Below, in pieces: positions 9,150-17,097 of a stretch of DNA of 64,000 nt. The number at the start of each line of letters is the position of its first letter. Within the stretch, counting starts at the first letter, position 1. The translations under genes and the position numbers were made by a program. Under the pieces are notes generated by a model. The model searched no databases, was not told where the DNA came from, and saw only the letters and a list, made by a program, of their open reading frames with translations. This stretch comes from Actinophytocola sp044466355 (GTDB lineage: Bacteria; Actinomycetota; Actinomycetes; Mycobacteriales; Pseudonocardiaceae): the NCBI RefSeq assembly GCF_044466355.1, contig NZ_JBITMQ010000020.1:62001-126000 (forward strand), given 5' to 3'.

Positions 9150-9734
9150 ATGAGCAGAGCACTGATCGTGATCGACGTCCAGGAGTCCTTCCGGCAGCGG
9201 GCGGCGGCGTGGCGGACCACGAACAACCCGGACATCGCCGACGACGTGAACACCCTCGTCCGCGCGGCCCGCGCCGACGGCGACCTGGTCGTGTGGGTGC
9301 TGCACAGCGAGCCGGGCACGGGCGGGGTGTTCGACCCGGCCTCCGGCCACGTCCGCCTGATGCCGGAGCTGGACTACCGCGACGGCGAGCCGCTGCTGGT
9401 CAAGACGTCGATCAACGCGTTCACCACGACGAACCTCGCGCAGCTGCTGACCCAGCGCGGTGTGCGTGAGCTGCGGGTGTGCGGCATCCGGGCCGAGCAG
9501 TGCGTGGAGACGACGACGCGCGTCGGCTACGACCTGGGCTACGAGATGACGTACGTGGTGGACGCGGTCGCGTCGTTCGCGACCGCGCCGCCGGACGCCC
9601 CGGACGACCTGGCGGACCCGCGCACGAAGCAGGCGGCGGAGATCGTCGAGCACACGGCGTTCATCCTCGCGGCCCGGGGCTTCGCGACGGTGACGACGGT
9701 GGCCGAGCTGGCGGGTACGCTGACCGGATCGTGA
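9150..9734 (+). CDS. Isochorismatase-like cysteine hydrolase
   Basis: A 194-residue member of the isochorismatase/nicotinamidase superfamily. The triad is complete: Asp9 in VIDVQ, Lys85 in LVKTSINAF and Cys118 in RAEQCVETT, after a conserved cis-peptide-type turn. Members hydrolyse C-N or C-O bonds in small molecules such as nicotinamide, ureido acids or isochorismate; the sequence does not say which. The stop TGA overlaps the GTG start of the GlxA-type regulator by four bases (GTGA), so the two are translationally coupled and probably functionally linked. Confidence 0.85.
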   Translation: MSRALIVIDVQESFRQRAAAWRTTNNPDIADDVNTLVRAARADGDLVVWVLHSEPGTGGVFDPASGHVRLMPELDYRDGEPLLVKTSINAFTTTNLAQLLTQRGVRELRVCGIRAEQCVETTTRVGYDLGYEMTYVVDAVASFATAPPDAPDDLADPRTKQAAEIVEHTAFILAARGFATVTTVAELAGTLTGS

Positions 9735-10627
9735 ACAGAACAGTCGTGTTCGTCCTCGCGCCGGGCGTGCACCTGCTGGACCTGGCGGGCCCGGCGCAGG
9801 TGTTCCACAACGACCTCCTCGACTACGAGCTGCACTGGGTCGCCGAGGAGGCCGAGGTGGCGAGCGCGCAGGGCCTGCCGTTCCGCGCGTCGACGGAGTG
9901 GCCAGCGCTGTCGGCGGACGACCTGGTGGTCGTGCCGGGCTGGCGGTCGCCGACACTCGCGTCGACGTTCGCGCTGAGCCGTCCAACCCTCGACCGCCTG
10001 GCCGCCCACCACGCGGCGGGCGGCATGGTCGTGAGCGTGTGCGCGGGCGCGGATGCGCTGGGCCGCGCGGGCCTCCTCGACGGCAGGCGCTGCACGACCC
10101 ATCACGACCTGCAGGACGAACTGTCGGCCCGCCACCCGAGGGCGACGGTCGTGCGCGACGTGTTGTACGTGGTCGACGACCGGGTGGCGACGTCGGCGGG
10201 CATCGCGAGCGGCATCGACCTGGCACTGCACCTGGTGGCGACCCGCCACGGCCCGGCGACCGCGGCGCGCGTCGCCCGCTCGATGGTGGTGTACGCCCGC
10301 CGCAACGGCGACGAGCGGCAGACGAGCGCGATGCTGCGCCACCGCTCGCACGTGGACGACACGGTCCACCGGGTGCAGGACCTGATCGACACCCGCTTCA
10401 CGCGACAGCTGCCGCTGACCGACCTGGCCGACGCGGCGGGCGTCAGCCCCCGCACGGTGACCCGCCTGTTCGGCCGCGCGACGGGCCTCACCCCGCTCCG
10501 CTACCAGCACCTGCTCCGCCTCGAACGAGCGGAACACCTCATCAGCCACGGCGCGACCGTCGAGTCGGCGGCACGCGCGGTCGGCTTCGTCGACGCCCGC
10601 ATGCTCCGCCGCCTCCGCGCCCGCTGA
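9731..10627 (+). CDS. GlxA-family transcriptional regulator (DJ-1/PfpI plus AraC helix-turn-helix)
   Basis: A 298-residue regulator. Residues about 1-165 form a DJ-1/PfpI-like domain (VFVLAPGVHLLDLAGPAQVF; VSVCAGADAL carries the usual nucleophile-elbow Cys). Residues about 205-298 form an AraC-type DNA-binding domain with the first helix-turn-helix LTDLADAAGVSPRTVTRLF. The protein stops soon after the start of the second helix-turn-helix (AARAVGFVDARMLRRLRAR), about 20 residues short of the usual GlxA length of 315-330. The second DNA-binding motif may therefore be incomplete. It probably regulates the coupled isochorismatase-like gene. Confidence 0.82.
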   Translation: MNRTVVFVLAPGVHLLDLAGPAQVFHNDLLDYELHWVAEEAEVASAQGLPFRASTEWPALSADDLVVVPGWRSPTLASTFALSRPTLDRLAAHHAAGGMVVSVCAGADALGRAGLLDGRRCTTHHDLQDELSARHPRATVVRDVLYVVDDRVATSAGIASGIDLALHLVATRHGPATAARVARSMVVYARRNGDERQTSAMLRHRSHVDDTVHRVQDLIDTRFTRQLPLTDLADAAGVSPRTVTRLFGRATGLTPLRYQHLLRLERAEHLISHGATVESAARAVGFVDARMLRRLRAR

Positions 10628-10746
10628 CTTGAGCCACACGAAATCCGCGAGTTGTCCACAGCGCAGTGCCGCGAAAGCCGCGTACGACGTTGAACGTCCC
10701 GAAAGCGTCTTCCAGGGCATCGCACCGCATGATGAGCGGCGCCTGC

Positions 10747-11736
10747 TCAGCGCTCGCTGTCCAGGTGCGCCATCTGCGGCTCGGCGTACCGCGCACCGGA
10801 CGCGGCGCCCGCGGGCACCGCCGCCTCGATGGCCGACAGGTCCTCATCGGACAGTGTCAGGTCCAGCGCCCCCAACGACTCCGCCAGCCGCTCCCGGGTC
10901 CGCGCGCCCACCAACGGCACGACGTCCTCGCCACGGGAGGCGACCCACGCGATCGCCACCTGCGCCACCGTCACCCCGCGCGCGTCCGCCACCTTCCGCA
11001 GCGCCTCCACCAGCACCAGGTTCTGTTCGACGTGCCCGCTCTGGAACCGCGGGCTGAACCCGCGGAAGTCCCCTGGCGCCAACGACCGCGACGCGCTCCA
11101 GTGCCCGCTCAGCAACCCGCGCGACAGCACCCCGTACGCCGTGATCGCGATCCCCAGCTCACGCGCCGCGGGCAGGATCTCGGCCTCGATCCCCCGCGAC
11201 AGCAGCGAGTACTCGATCTGCAGGTCGGTGACCGGGTGCACGGCCGACGCGCGGCGCAGCGTGTCCGCGCCGACCTCCGACAGGCCGATGTGCCGGATGT
11301 GCCCTGCCGCGACCAGCTCCGCGAGGGCACCCGTCGTGTCCTCGATCGGCACGGCCGGGTCCAACCGGGCGGGCCGGTACACGTCGATGTGGTCGGTGCC
11401 GAGCCTGCGCAGGCTGTACGCGACGAAGTTCTTGATCGCGGCGGGCCGGGTGTCGTTGCCGGACCAGCCACCGTCCGGGTCGCGCAGGGCGCCGAACTTC
11501 ACGCTGATCACCACGCGGTCGCGGTCGATGCCGCGCAGGGCGTCCCGGAGCAGGAGCTCGTTGTGGCCCATGCCGTAGAAGTCGCCCGTGTCGAGAAGTG
11601 TGATTCCCGCCTCTACGGCGGCGTGGATCGTCGCCACCGACTCCTTGTCGTCGGCGGGGCCGTAGAGGTCGGACATGCCCATCAGGCCCAGGCCGATGCG
11701 GGAGACGGCCGGGCCGGTGGTGCCGAGGGTGGTCAT
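10747..11736 (-). CDS. Aldo/keto reductase
   Basis: A 329-residue (beta/alpha)8 NADPH-dependent reductase. Catalytic Asp49, Tyr54 (LLDTGDFYG) and Lys80 (VISVKFGA) are present. The fourth tetrad residue, His in most members (for example DLYYQHRVD), aligns with Ala123 in DVYRPARLD. The cofactor phosphate-binding end is seen at VPLVGARTRERL. Start ATG 11736 has a good ribosome site (GGAAGGAG). An inverted repeat lies just upstream. It may act on aldehydes or ketones in detoxification; substrate not readable. Confidence 0.85.
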   Translation of the reverse strand: MTTLGTTGPAVSRIGLGLMGMSDLYGPADDKESVATIHAAVEAGITLLDTGDFYGMGHNELLLRDALRGIDRDRVVISVKFGALRDPDGGWSGNDTRPAAIKNFVAYSLRRLGTDHIDVYRPARLDPAVPIEDTTGALAELVAAGHIRHIGLSEVGADTLRRASAVHPVTDLQIEYSLLSRGIEAEILPAARELGIAITAYGVLSRGLLSGHWSASRSLAPGDFRGFSPRFQSGHVEQNLVLVEALRKVADARGVTVAQVAIAWVASRGEDVVPLVGARTRERLAESLGALDLTLSDEDLSAIEAAVPAGAASGARYAEPQMAHLDSER

Positions 11737-11751
11737 AGCACTCCTTCCATC

Positions 11752-11771
11752 GCTAACACTTTCACGTTAGC
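11752..11771. promoter_or_regulatory. Inverted repeat upstream of the aldo/keto reductase
   Basis: GCTAAC (11752-11757) and GTTAGC (11766-11771) are exact inverted repeats separated by eight bases, directly before the ribosome site of the reductase and 37 bases before the divergent acetyltransferase. The size fits a dimeric repressor site (TetR/MarR/MerR class). No regulator gene is adjacent. Confidence 0.5.
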
Positions 11772-11807
11772 ACCGCTACCGCCGGCGTGCTGAGTAGTCT
11801 CGGACCC

Positions 11808-12341
11808 ATGAGCGAAGAGCTGACCACCGAGCGGCTCGTGGTGCGGGAGTGGCGGCTCGACGACGCCGCCGCGGCGCTCGCGATCTACGGCACGGAGAAG
11901 GTCATCCGCTGGCTGACGCCGGCGATGGGGGAGGTCGCCGACGAGGCGGCCATGCGTTCGGTGCTGCAGGCCTGGATCGAGGCGCAGCAGAACATGCCGT
12001 CCCCGCGCGGCCGGTGGGCGATCGAGCGCCGCGCGGACGGCGAGGTCGTCGGCGGCCTCGGCATCCGGCTGCTGCCACCGTACAAAGAGGACCTCGAGCT
12101 GAGCTGGCAGCTCCGCCCGGACGCCTGGGGCCACGGCTACGCCTCGGAAGCCGGCCGCGGGCTCGTCTCCTGGGCGTTCACCCAGGAGATCGACGAGCTG
12201 TTCGCGGTCGCCCGGCCCGCCAACACGCGCGCCATCGGCACCGCGAAGCGCATCGGCATGACGTGGGTCGGCGAGACGGACAAGTACTACAACCTGCGCC
12301 TGCAGGTCTTCCGGATCCGGCCGAGCGATCTCGCCGAATGA
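11808..12341 (+). CDS. GNAT-family N-acetyltransferase (RimJ/RimL-like)
   Basis: A 177-residue acetyl-CoA-dependent transferase. It begins with the typical TTERLVVREWRLDDAAA; the acetyl-CoA pyrophosphate loop is at DAWGHGYASEAGRG (Q/R-x-x-G-x-G/A pattern). The last part VARPANTRAIGTAKRIGM matches the C-terminal CoA-contacting helix. The ATG at 11808 starts MSEELTTERL; seven further upstream codons are open but without a ribosome site. Acceptor amine unknown: protein N-terminus, antibiotic or small amine are all possible. Confidence 0.82.
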   Translation: MSEELTTERLVVREWRLDDAAAALAIYGTEKVIRWLTPAMGEVADEAAMRSVLQAWIEAQQNMPSPRGRWAIERRADGEVVGGLGIRLLPPYKEDLELSWQLRPDAWGHGYASEAGRGLVSWAFTQEIDELFAVARPANTRAIGTAKRIGMTWVGETDKYYNLRLQVFRIRPSDLAE

Positions 12342-12416
12342 GCGGGCGCACCGGTTGACAGGCTGTGCGACCATGGTCCACATGTCTCACGGAAAGGGCG
12401 TGTACGCCCACAGCGC

Positions 12417-13352
12417 ATGAGCGCCGACGCGTGGCTCGACCACGCGCTGTGCACCGATCCCGCTGACCGTCCCGCCGCCGAAGCGGCCATCACCCGGCTC
12501 TACGCCGAACTGAACGCCCCACCACCGGCCTTCGTCTGGGTCGGTTCCCCCGCGGCCGCCGCGAAAGTGGTGCCGCCGTCACCACCGTTGTTCTCCGACG
12601 GGCCGCAACCGTTCGAGTCGCGCATGGCCACGCTGGTCTCCGACCTGCGCGCACGGCTGCCACGCGGTGCCGGGTACACCGGCATCGGCCGCGTGACCGC
12701 CATGATCCACGCCGCCGTCGGCCAGCCGCTCGGCCTGCACTGGCGCGGCCAGCACGACATCCCTTGGGTGGCAAGGGTTTTCGAGCCCAGCCCGTGGGTG
12801 ACGCTCGCCCGCTCGTGCGGCTGGTGGTGGCCACGCGCGGAGGTGTGCGTGGTCGCCGAACGGCCGACCGTGTTGTGCACCGAACCCGGCGACGACGGCG
12901 AGGAGCGGCTGCATGCCGCCGACGGCCCCGCGGTCCGCTACCCCGACGGGTTCACCGTCCACGCCTGGCACGGCACCCGCGTGCCGTCGTGGATGATCGA
13001 CGACCCCTCGGTGGACCGTGTCGCCGCCGAGACCAACGTCGAGGTGCGCCGCTGCGCGATCGAGCGGATCGGGTGGCCCGCGTTCGTGGAGCAGGCCGCG
13101 CTGCGGCTCGTCGGCAGTGCGCACGACCCCGGCAACCCCGGCGCGGAACTGCGGCTCTACGACCTGCCGTACGAACGCTGGGGCCGCCCGACCCGGCTCC
13201 TGCTCGCCGTCAACGGCTCGGTCGAGCGGGACGGGACCCGCCGCAGGTACGGACTGCGCGTGCCCGCGTGGTTCGACGACCCGGTCGACGCCGCCGGGTG
13301 GACCTACGGGCTCACCGGCGCCCAGTACAGCCGACTCCTCCGCCGAACCTGA
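12417..13352 (+). CDS. DUF6745-like protein of unknown function
   Basis: A 311-residue cytoplasmic protein. I recognise the central pattern HAADGPAVRYPDGFTVHAWHG followed by RVPSWMIDDP, which is characteristic of the uncharacterised DUF6745 family. It is rich in Trp and Arg and lacks membrane segments. The C-terminal third repeats the same kind of beta-strand pattern (LYDLPYERWGRPTRLLLAVNGS). The gene is followed after 12 bases by a second unknown gene, probably co-transcribed. No function can be inferred. Confidence 0.6.
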   Translation: MSADAWLDHALCTDPADRPAAEAAITRLYAELNAPPPAFVWVGSPAAAAKVVPPSPPLFSDGPQPFESRMATLVSDLRARLPRGAGYTGIGRVTAMIHAAVGQPLGLHWRGQHDIPWVARVFEPSPWVTLARSCGWWWPRAEVCVVAERPTVLCTEPGDDGEERLHAADGPAVRYPDGFTVHAWHGTRVPSWMIDDPSVDRVAAETNVEVRRCAIERIGWPAFVEQAALRLVGSAHDPGNPGAELRLYDLPYERWGRPTRLLLAVNGSVERDGTRRRYGLRVPAWFDDPVDAAGWTYGLTGAQYSRLLRRT

Positions 13353-13364
13353 CAGGTGATGACC

Positions 13365-13793
13365 ATGAACCTCGCAGAACTGCTCGCAGAGAACGACCTC
13401 GACGTCCTCGACCACCTTGACCGGCAGATCACGGTCCCCGTCCTCGACGGCCCGCAGGCACAGGGCGACCTCATCGTGGTGCCACTCGACATGGTGCCCA
13501 CGGTCACCGACGCGTCATGGGCGACGTGGCCGTACGTCCCGTGGCGCGGGGTGGAGCTGGTGCGCGGAGTGGCGGGCAACAACCCGCACACCCTCGTCGC
13601 CGACGACCGCACCTGCCGGTGGACGGGCGCGGTCCGCGACCCGCTGCGCCTGGGGATCGCGATGTTCGAGAACACCGCGCCCGCGTACCTGATCCACCCC
13701 GAGCACGGCGGCAGCGGGGTGGCACCCGGCCGGTGGCTCGTCCGACGCCAGCAGGAGTCGGGCAGGCACCGCCGGATGCTGGTCGCGGACTGA
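13365..13793 (+). CDS. Hypothetical protein paired with the DUF6745-like gene
   Basis: A 142-residue soluble protein of no recognised family. It has the look of a small alpha/beta domain: N-terminal acidic helix (AELLAENDLDVLDHLDRQ), then strands around LIVVPLDMVP, WPYVPWRGVELVRG and GRWLVRRQQ. I chose ATG 13365, which has AGGTGA five bases upstream; in-frame GTG 13356 and ATG 13359 are also possible. Its proximity to the preceding gene suggests one operon and a joint role. Confidence 0.55.
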   Translation: MNLAELLAENDLDVLDHLDRQITVPVLDGPQAQGDLIVVPLDMVPTVTDASWATWPYVPWRGVELVRGVAGNNPHTLVADDRTCRWTGAVRDPLRLGIAMFENTAPAYLIHPEHGGSGVAPGRWLVRRQQESGRHRRMLVAD

Positions 13794-13845
13794 CCGGGCT
13801 GTGGACAACTCGCGATCACCCGGCCAGAACCGTCGGTGCGGCCCG

Positions 13846-15006
13846 TTACGCTGGTGATCGGGGGGCCGTGGCCCGCACCGGGTCGCCCTCCACCACGTGC
13901 AGGACCGCGTCGGCGGACTCCATGATCTCTCGGTCGAGCGGGAAGTAGCCCTGGAGCGGGGTCGTGTCCGTGCGCACGCGCGCGGGCGCGACCCCCGCGG
14001 GCGCCACCAGGCCCCACCCGTCGACGCGCTGCCGCAGAGCCGCCTCGTACGTGTCCGCCTCGGGCTCCCCCAGCCCGATGGCGGCGCTGCGGCCCAGGCT
14101 GCCCGCGACGAACGTGTACCGCTCGCCGAGCAGCGACGCCACGATCGCACCCGCGCTGAACCACACGATGTCCATGGGGCCGAAGGACATGTGGCTCCGG
14201 TTCCGCTGCAGGTGGCGGTTCTGTGAGAACACCAGCGTCGGACCGCGCCCATCCTCGAACTGCCTGATGTCGAGGAGGTTCCGCGCCATGATGACGTCCC
14301 GGACCGCGGACAGGCGGGATATCCGGGTGGCCTCGTCGACGCGTTCCGCCGCCTGCCTGTGGTACCGCAGCAGGCCGATGCCCGCGGTGAGGTGGGTCCT
14401 GGCCCGGTCCCACGCGGCACGGGACGTCGTCGCCATCAGTTCCGGCGCACGGGCGTGGAGCACGGTGAGCATGTCGTCGGCGAGCACGCGCAGGCGGTCG
14501 GCGTCGGCCGTCGCTCCGACGGACATGGCCGGGTCCATGACCGCTTCCGTGCGGCTCCACCGCTCGTCGTCGCCCGCGAGGGTCGCGAGGTCGGTGTCGA
14601 GGCCCAGGTAGTCGCGGGCGCGTTCGAGGTAGCGCCGGGGGCTCGGGGCGCTCGTCATCTCGGTGGGGGCGTCGAAGCCGTGGCACGCGAGCCGCTCGGC
14701 GGGCGGGCGGCTCTTGTTGTACTCACGCATCCACGCCACCAGCTGCCGGTTGGTGTCGAGGGCGCCGAAGGTGTGCGAAAAGCCGTCGCGCATCACGTTC
14801 TCGAGGGTGCCGATGCCCTCGCGGACGAAGTCGTCCACGGCGAGCGCGGCCACCCGGTCGGTCTCGAGGGCGATCGACCGGAAGCCGTGCTCGGCCAGGT
14901 CGGCGAACAGCTCGTTGCGGATCCGGCCGAACGCCGGTTCGAGGTGGGTCGGCTCGCCGTACGCGAGCAGGTCGGTCGACGCGGTCACGACGTCACGAAG
15001 GTCCAT
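13846..15006 (-). CDS. Erythromycin esterase family protein
   Basis: A 386-residue homologue of EreA/EreB and succinoglycan-biosynthesis-type esterases. The family marks are the early GEPTHLEPAF with the His/Glu of the active site, FRSIALETD, and the later His-containing NRHLQRNRSHMSFGPM. Family members open macrolactone esters by metal-independent hydrolysis, but most actinobacterial homologues have unknown substrates, so macrolide resistance is only a possibility. The ATG at 15006 begins MDLRDVV; 26 extra codons upstream would cover the operator and are discarded. Confidence 0.75.
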   Translation of the reverse strand: MDLRDVVTASTDLLAYGEPTHLEPAFGRIRNELFADLAEHGFRSIALETDRVAALAVDDFVREGIGTLENVMRDGFSHTFGALDTNRQLVAWMREYNKSRPPAERLACHGFDAPTEMTSAPSPRRYLERARDYLGLDTDLATLAGDDERWSRTEAVMDPAMSVGATADADRLRVLADDMLTVLHARAPELMATTSRAAWDRARTHLTAGIGLLRYHRQAAERVDEATRISRLSAVRDVIMARNLLDIRQFEDGRGPTLVFSQNRHLQRNRSHMSFGPMDIVWFSAGAIVASLLGERYTFVAGSLGRSAAIGLGEPEADTYEAALRQRVDGWGLVAPAGVAPARVRTDTTPLQGYFPLDREIMESADAVLHVVEGDPVRATAPRSPA

Positions 15007-15009
15007 GAG

Positions 15010-15029
15010 CTTCAACCGTATCGTTGAAG
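15010..15029. promoter_or_regulatory. Perfect inverted repeat at the start of the erythromycin-esterase-like gene
   Basis: CTTCAAC (15010-15016) and GTTGAAG (15023-15029) are exact inverted repeats with a six-base spacer, ending three bases upstream of the ATG at 15006. A partial third arm, GTTGAG, follows at about 15036-15041. This is a typical repressor site; the repressor is not obvious, though a TetR gene lies 0.7 kb upstream. Confidence 0.55.
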
Positions 15030-15085
15030 TTCGTCGTTGAGACTTGCTCGCGGTGGCGGCCGTTCTGCCAGGACGGAGTCTCAAC

Positions 15086-15649
15086 TCACGGGTGACGGCT
15101 GGTGGCGCGGGTCAACGGCCGGAACCACGCGTTCCAGCCGGGTAGCAGCTTCCTCGCCGCCGTGAACATCCGCCTGTTGCCCGCGGTGTCGAGGGCCTCG
15201 AACCACACCATCGACCTGGCCGCGGCACCGACGTCGGCGTCCCGTCCGGCGGCCAGGTACCGGGCGATGTGCGTGCGGTACTCGGCGGTGCCCGCACGCA
15301 GGTCGGCGGGCCGCGGTTCGCGGAACCAGTCCCGGTTCCCGGAGATCGCGAAGAAGTAGGTGAGGCGCAAGGTGGGGTCGTAGCCGCCGTACAGGGCGAC
15401 GCTGCCGACGGTCGCGCGGTACCGGGCGGCGACCGCGTCCGTCACGCGCGGGTTGACGCGGGCCATGTCGGCGAGCGCGATCGCCGCGACGATCGACAGC
15501 TCGCCGAGCAGGTCGTTCTTCAGCGACTCCATCAGCTCGGCGACCGCGGTCGGGTGCCGCGGATAGCGGGCCAGCGCCGTGATCCCGCGCAGCCGCACGG
15601 TTTCGTCCTCGTCCACCAGGGCACGCGCGAGCCGCGCCACCTCGTCCAT
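15086..15649 (-). CDS. HEAT-repeat-like hypothetical protein
   Basis: A 187-residue all-alpha protein. The first 75 residues show two HEAT-like helical repeats (DETVRLRGITALARYPRHPTAV and ELSIVAAIALADMARVNPRV). The rest, including FAISGNRDWFREPRPADLRAGT, has no pattern I recognise. HEAT units usually bind other proteins, so it may be an adaptor. It lies 80 bases upstream of the esterase gene on the same strand. Confidence 0.55.
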   Translation of the reverse strand: MDEVARLARALVDEDETVRLRGITALARYPRHPTAVAELMESLKNDLLGELSIVAAIALADMARVNPRVTDAVAARYRATVGSVALYGGYDPTLRLTYFFAISGNRDWFREPRPADLRAGTAEYRTHIARYLAAGRDADVGAAARSMVWFEALDTAGNRRMFTAARKLLPGWNAWFRPLTRATSRHP

Positions 15650-15694
15650 GCGGTCAGCACACCAGGCGCGTGCCGGGACCGGTCCTGCGTGCGG

Positions 15695-16336
15695 TCAGCC
15701 CGCCGCCGCGCGGTGCAGCCACTCGCGCAGCAACGTGCGCTCCCCCGCCGTGAAGCCGCCCGGTTCGGCGTCCAGCGCCGCGAGGAAACCCACGGCCATG
15801 GCGGACAGGCCGCCCGTGGGCTGTGCGTGTGCCGCGTCGGTGACGACCGCGCCGACCAGCGTGTCCCGCAGCTGGTCCGACCACGCCGTGTCCTGGTCGT
15901 CCGCGAGCAGGCTCAGCGTGGCACCGACGTTCGCCGCGACGAGCTGCCGCGCCGCGACCTCCGGGGCGGTCCGGAGCCTGCCGTGCCGGGCGATCTCGTT
16001 GAGAAGCCCGGTGAGCAGGTTCTCGGCGACCGGCATGAGCGTGCTCGTCAGCGCGTAGTGGTTCGGGTTCGCGAGGCCGAACCGGACGTGGTGGTCCCAG
16101 CTCTCGCGCAGCGCGGCCACCGGGTCGCCGTCCGGTGCCACCGCCGCCATGTGTTCGGTGAACCGGGTCTCGACCACGGCGGCGAGCAGGCCCTGCTTGT
16201 TGCCGAAGTAGTGGTACAGCGTCGGCGCCTGCACGCCTGCGCGCTCGCAGATGGCGCGCGTCGACACCTCGGGTGACTCCGTCAGCAGTTCACCTGCCGC
16301 CACCAGCAGCCGGTCCCGCGTCGGTGAGTCCGTCAT
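15695..16336 (-). CDS. TetR-family transcriptional regulator
   Basis: A 213-residue repressor. The N-terminal helix-turn-helix reads VSTRAICERAGVQAPTLYHYFGNKQGLLAAVVE, the clear TetR signature; residues 55-213 form the ligand-binding helical domain. The ATG at 16336 (MTDSPTRDR) is chosen over an in-frame start eight codons earlier, which would leave no room for the divergent gene's leader. It is divergent from a short-chain dehydrogenase gene with 17 bases between starts and so probably controls it. Confidence 0.9.
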   Translation of the reverse strand: MTDSPTRDRLLVAAGELLTESPEVSTRAICERAGVQAPTLYHYFGNKQGLLAAVVETRFTEHMAAVAPDGDPVAALRESWDHHVRFGLANPNHYALTSTLMPVAENLLTGLLNEIARHGRLRTAPEVAARQLVAANVGATLSLLADDQDTAWSDQLRDTLVGAVVTDAAHAQPTGGLSAMAVGFLAALDAEPGGFTAGERTLLREWLHRAAAG

Positions 16337-16353
16337 GGGGCCAAGATAGCCGC

Positions 16354-17091
16354 ATGGCACGCATTCTGATCACGGGTTCCTCGGGCGGTCTCGGGTTGAT
16401 GGCCGGGCAGTCGCTGATCGAGACGGGCCACGACGTGGTGCTGCACGCCCGGACCACGGATCGTGACCCCGGCATCGCCGACGTCGTGGTCGGGGACGTC
16501 GGCAGCATGGCCGGGATCGCGTCGGTCGCCGAGCAGGCAGCGCGGTTCGGCCCGTTCGACGCGGTCGTCCACAACGTCGCGCTCGGCTACCAGGAGCGTC
16601 GGCGGGTCGTCACGGTGGACGGGTTCGCGCAGGTCTTCGCGGTGAACGTGCTCGCCCCGTACCTGCTGACCGCGCTCATGCCACGGCCGGAACGGCTCGT
16701 GTACCTCAGTTCCGGCATGCACCTCGGTGTCGCCCCCGACCTCGACGACCTGAACTGGGAACGCCGCCGCTGGAACGGTTCGCAGGCGTACGCCGAGTCG
16801 AAGTTCTGGGACGTCGTGCTGGCGTTCGGCCTCGCCAGGCGGTGGCCGGACGTGCCGGTCAACGCGGTCGACCCCGGGTGGGTGGCGACGCGGATGGGCG
16901 GCCGGGGCGCACCGGACGACCTGACGCAGGGGCACGTCACGCAGGTCCGGCTGGCACTGGGCGAGATCCCCGGCACCGGCGGCTACCTCTACCACGAGGA
17001 GCCGTCCCGCACGAACCCCGCCGTGCACGACACCGACCTGCAGGACGCGTTCCTCGCGCGGTGCGCGGAGCTGACGGGCCGGGAGCTGTGA
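16354..17091 (+). CDS. Short-chain dehydrogenase/reductase
   Basis: A 245-residue NAD(P)-dependent SDR. The cofactor motif GSSGGLG is at 8-14, an unusually worded NNAG position reads HNVALGY, the catalytic Ser is in YLSSGMH and the Tyr/Lys pair in QAYAESK. It lacks a transmembrane segment. The start ATG at 16354 begins MARILITG. The divergent TetR regulator starts 17 bases away; the operator must overlap both leaders. Substrate unknown. Confidence 0.85.
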   Translation: MARILITGSSGGLGLMAGQSLIETGHDVVLHARTTDRDPGIADVVVGDVGSMAGIASVAEQAARFGPFDAVVHNVALGYQERRRVVTVDGFAQVFAVNVLAPYLLTALMPRPERLVYLSSGMHLGVAPDLDDLNWERRRWNGSQAYAESKFWDVVLAFGLARRWPDVPVNAVDPGWVATRMGGRGAPDDLTQGHVTQVRLALGEIPGTGGYLYHEEPSRTNPAVHDTDLQDAFLARCAELTGREL

Positions 17092-17097
17092 GTGCTG

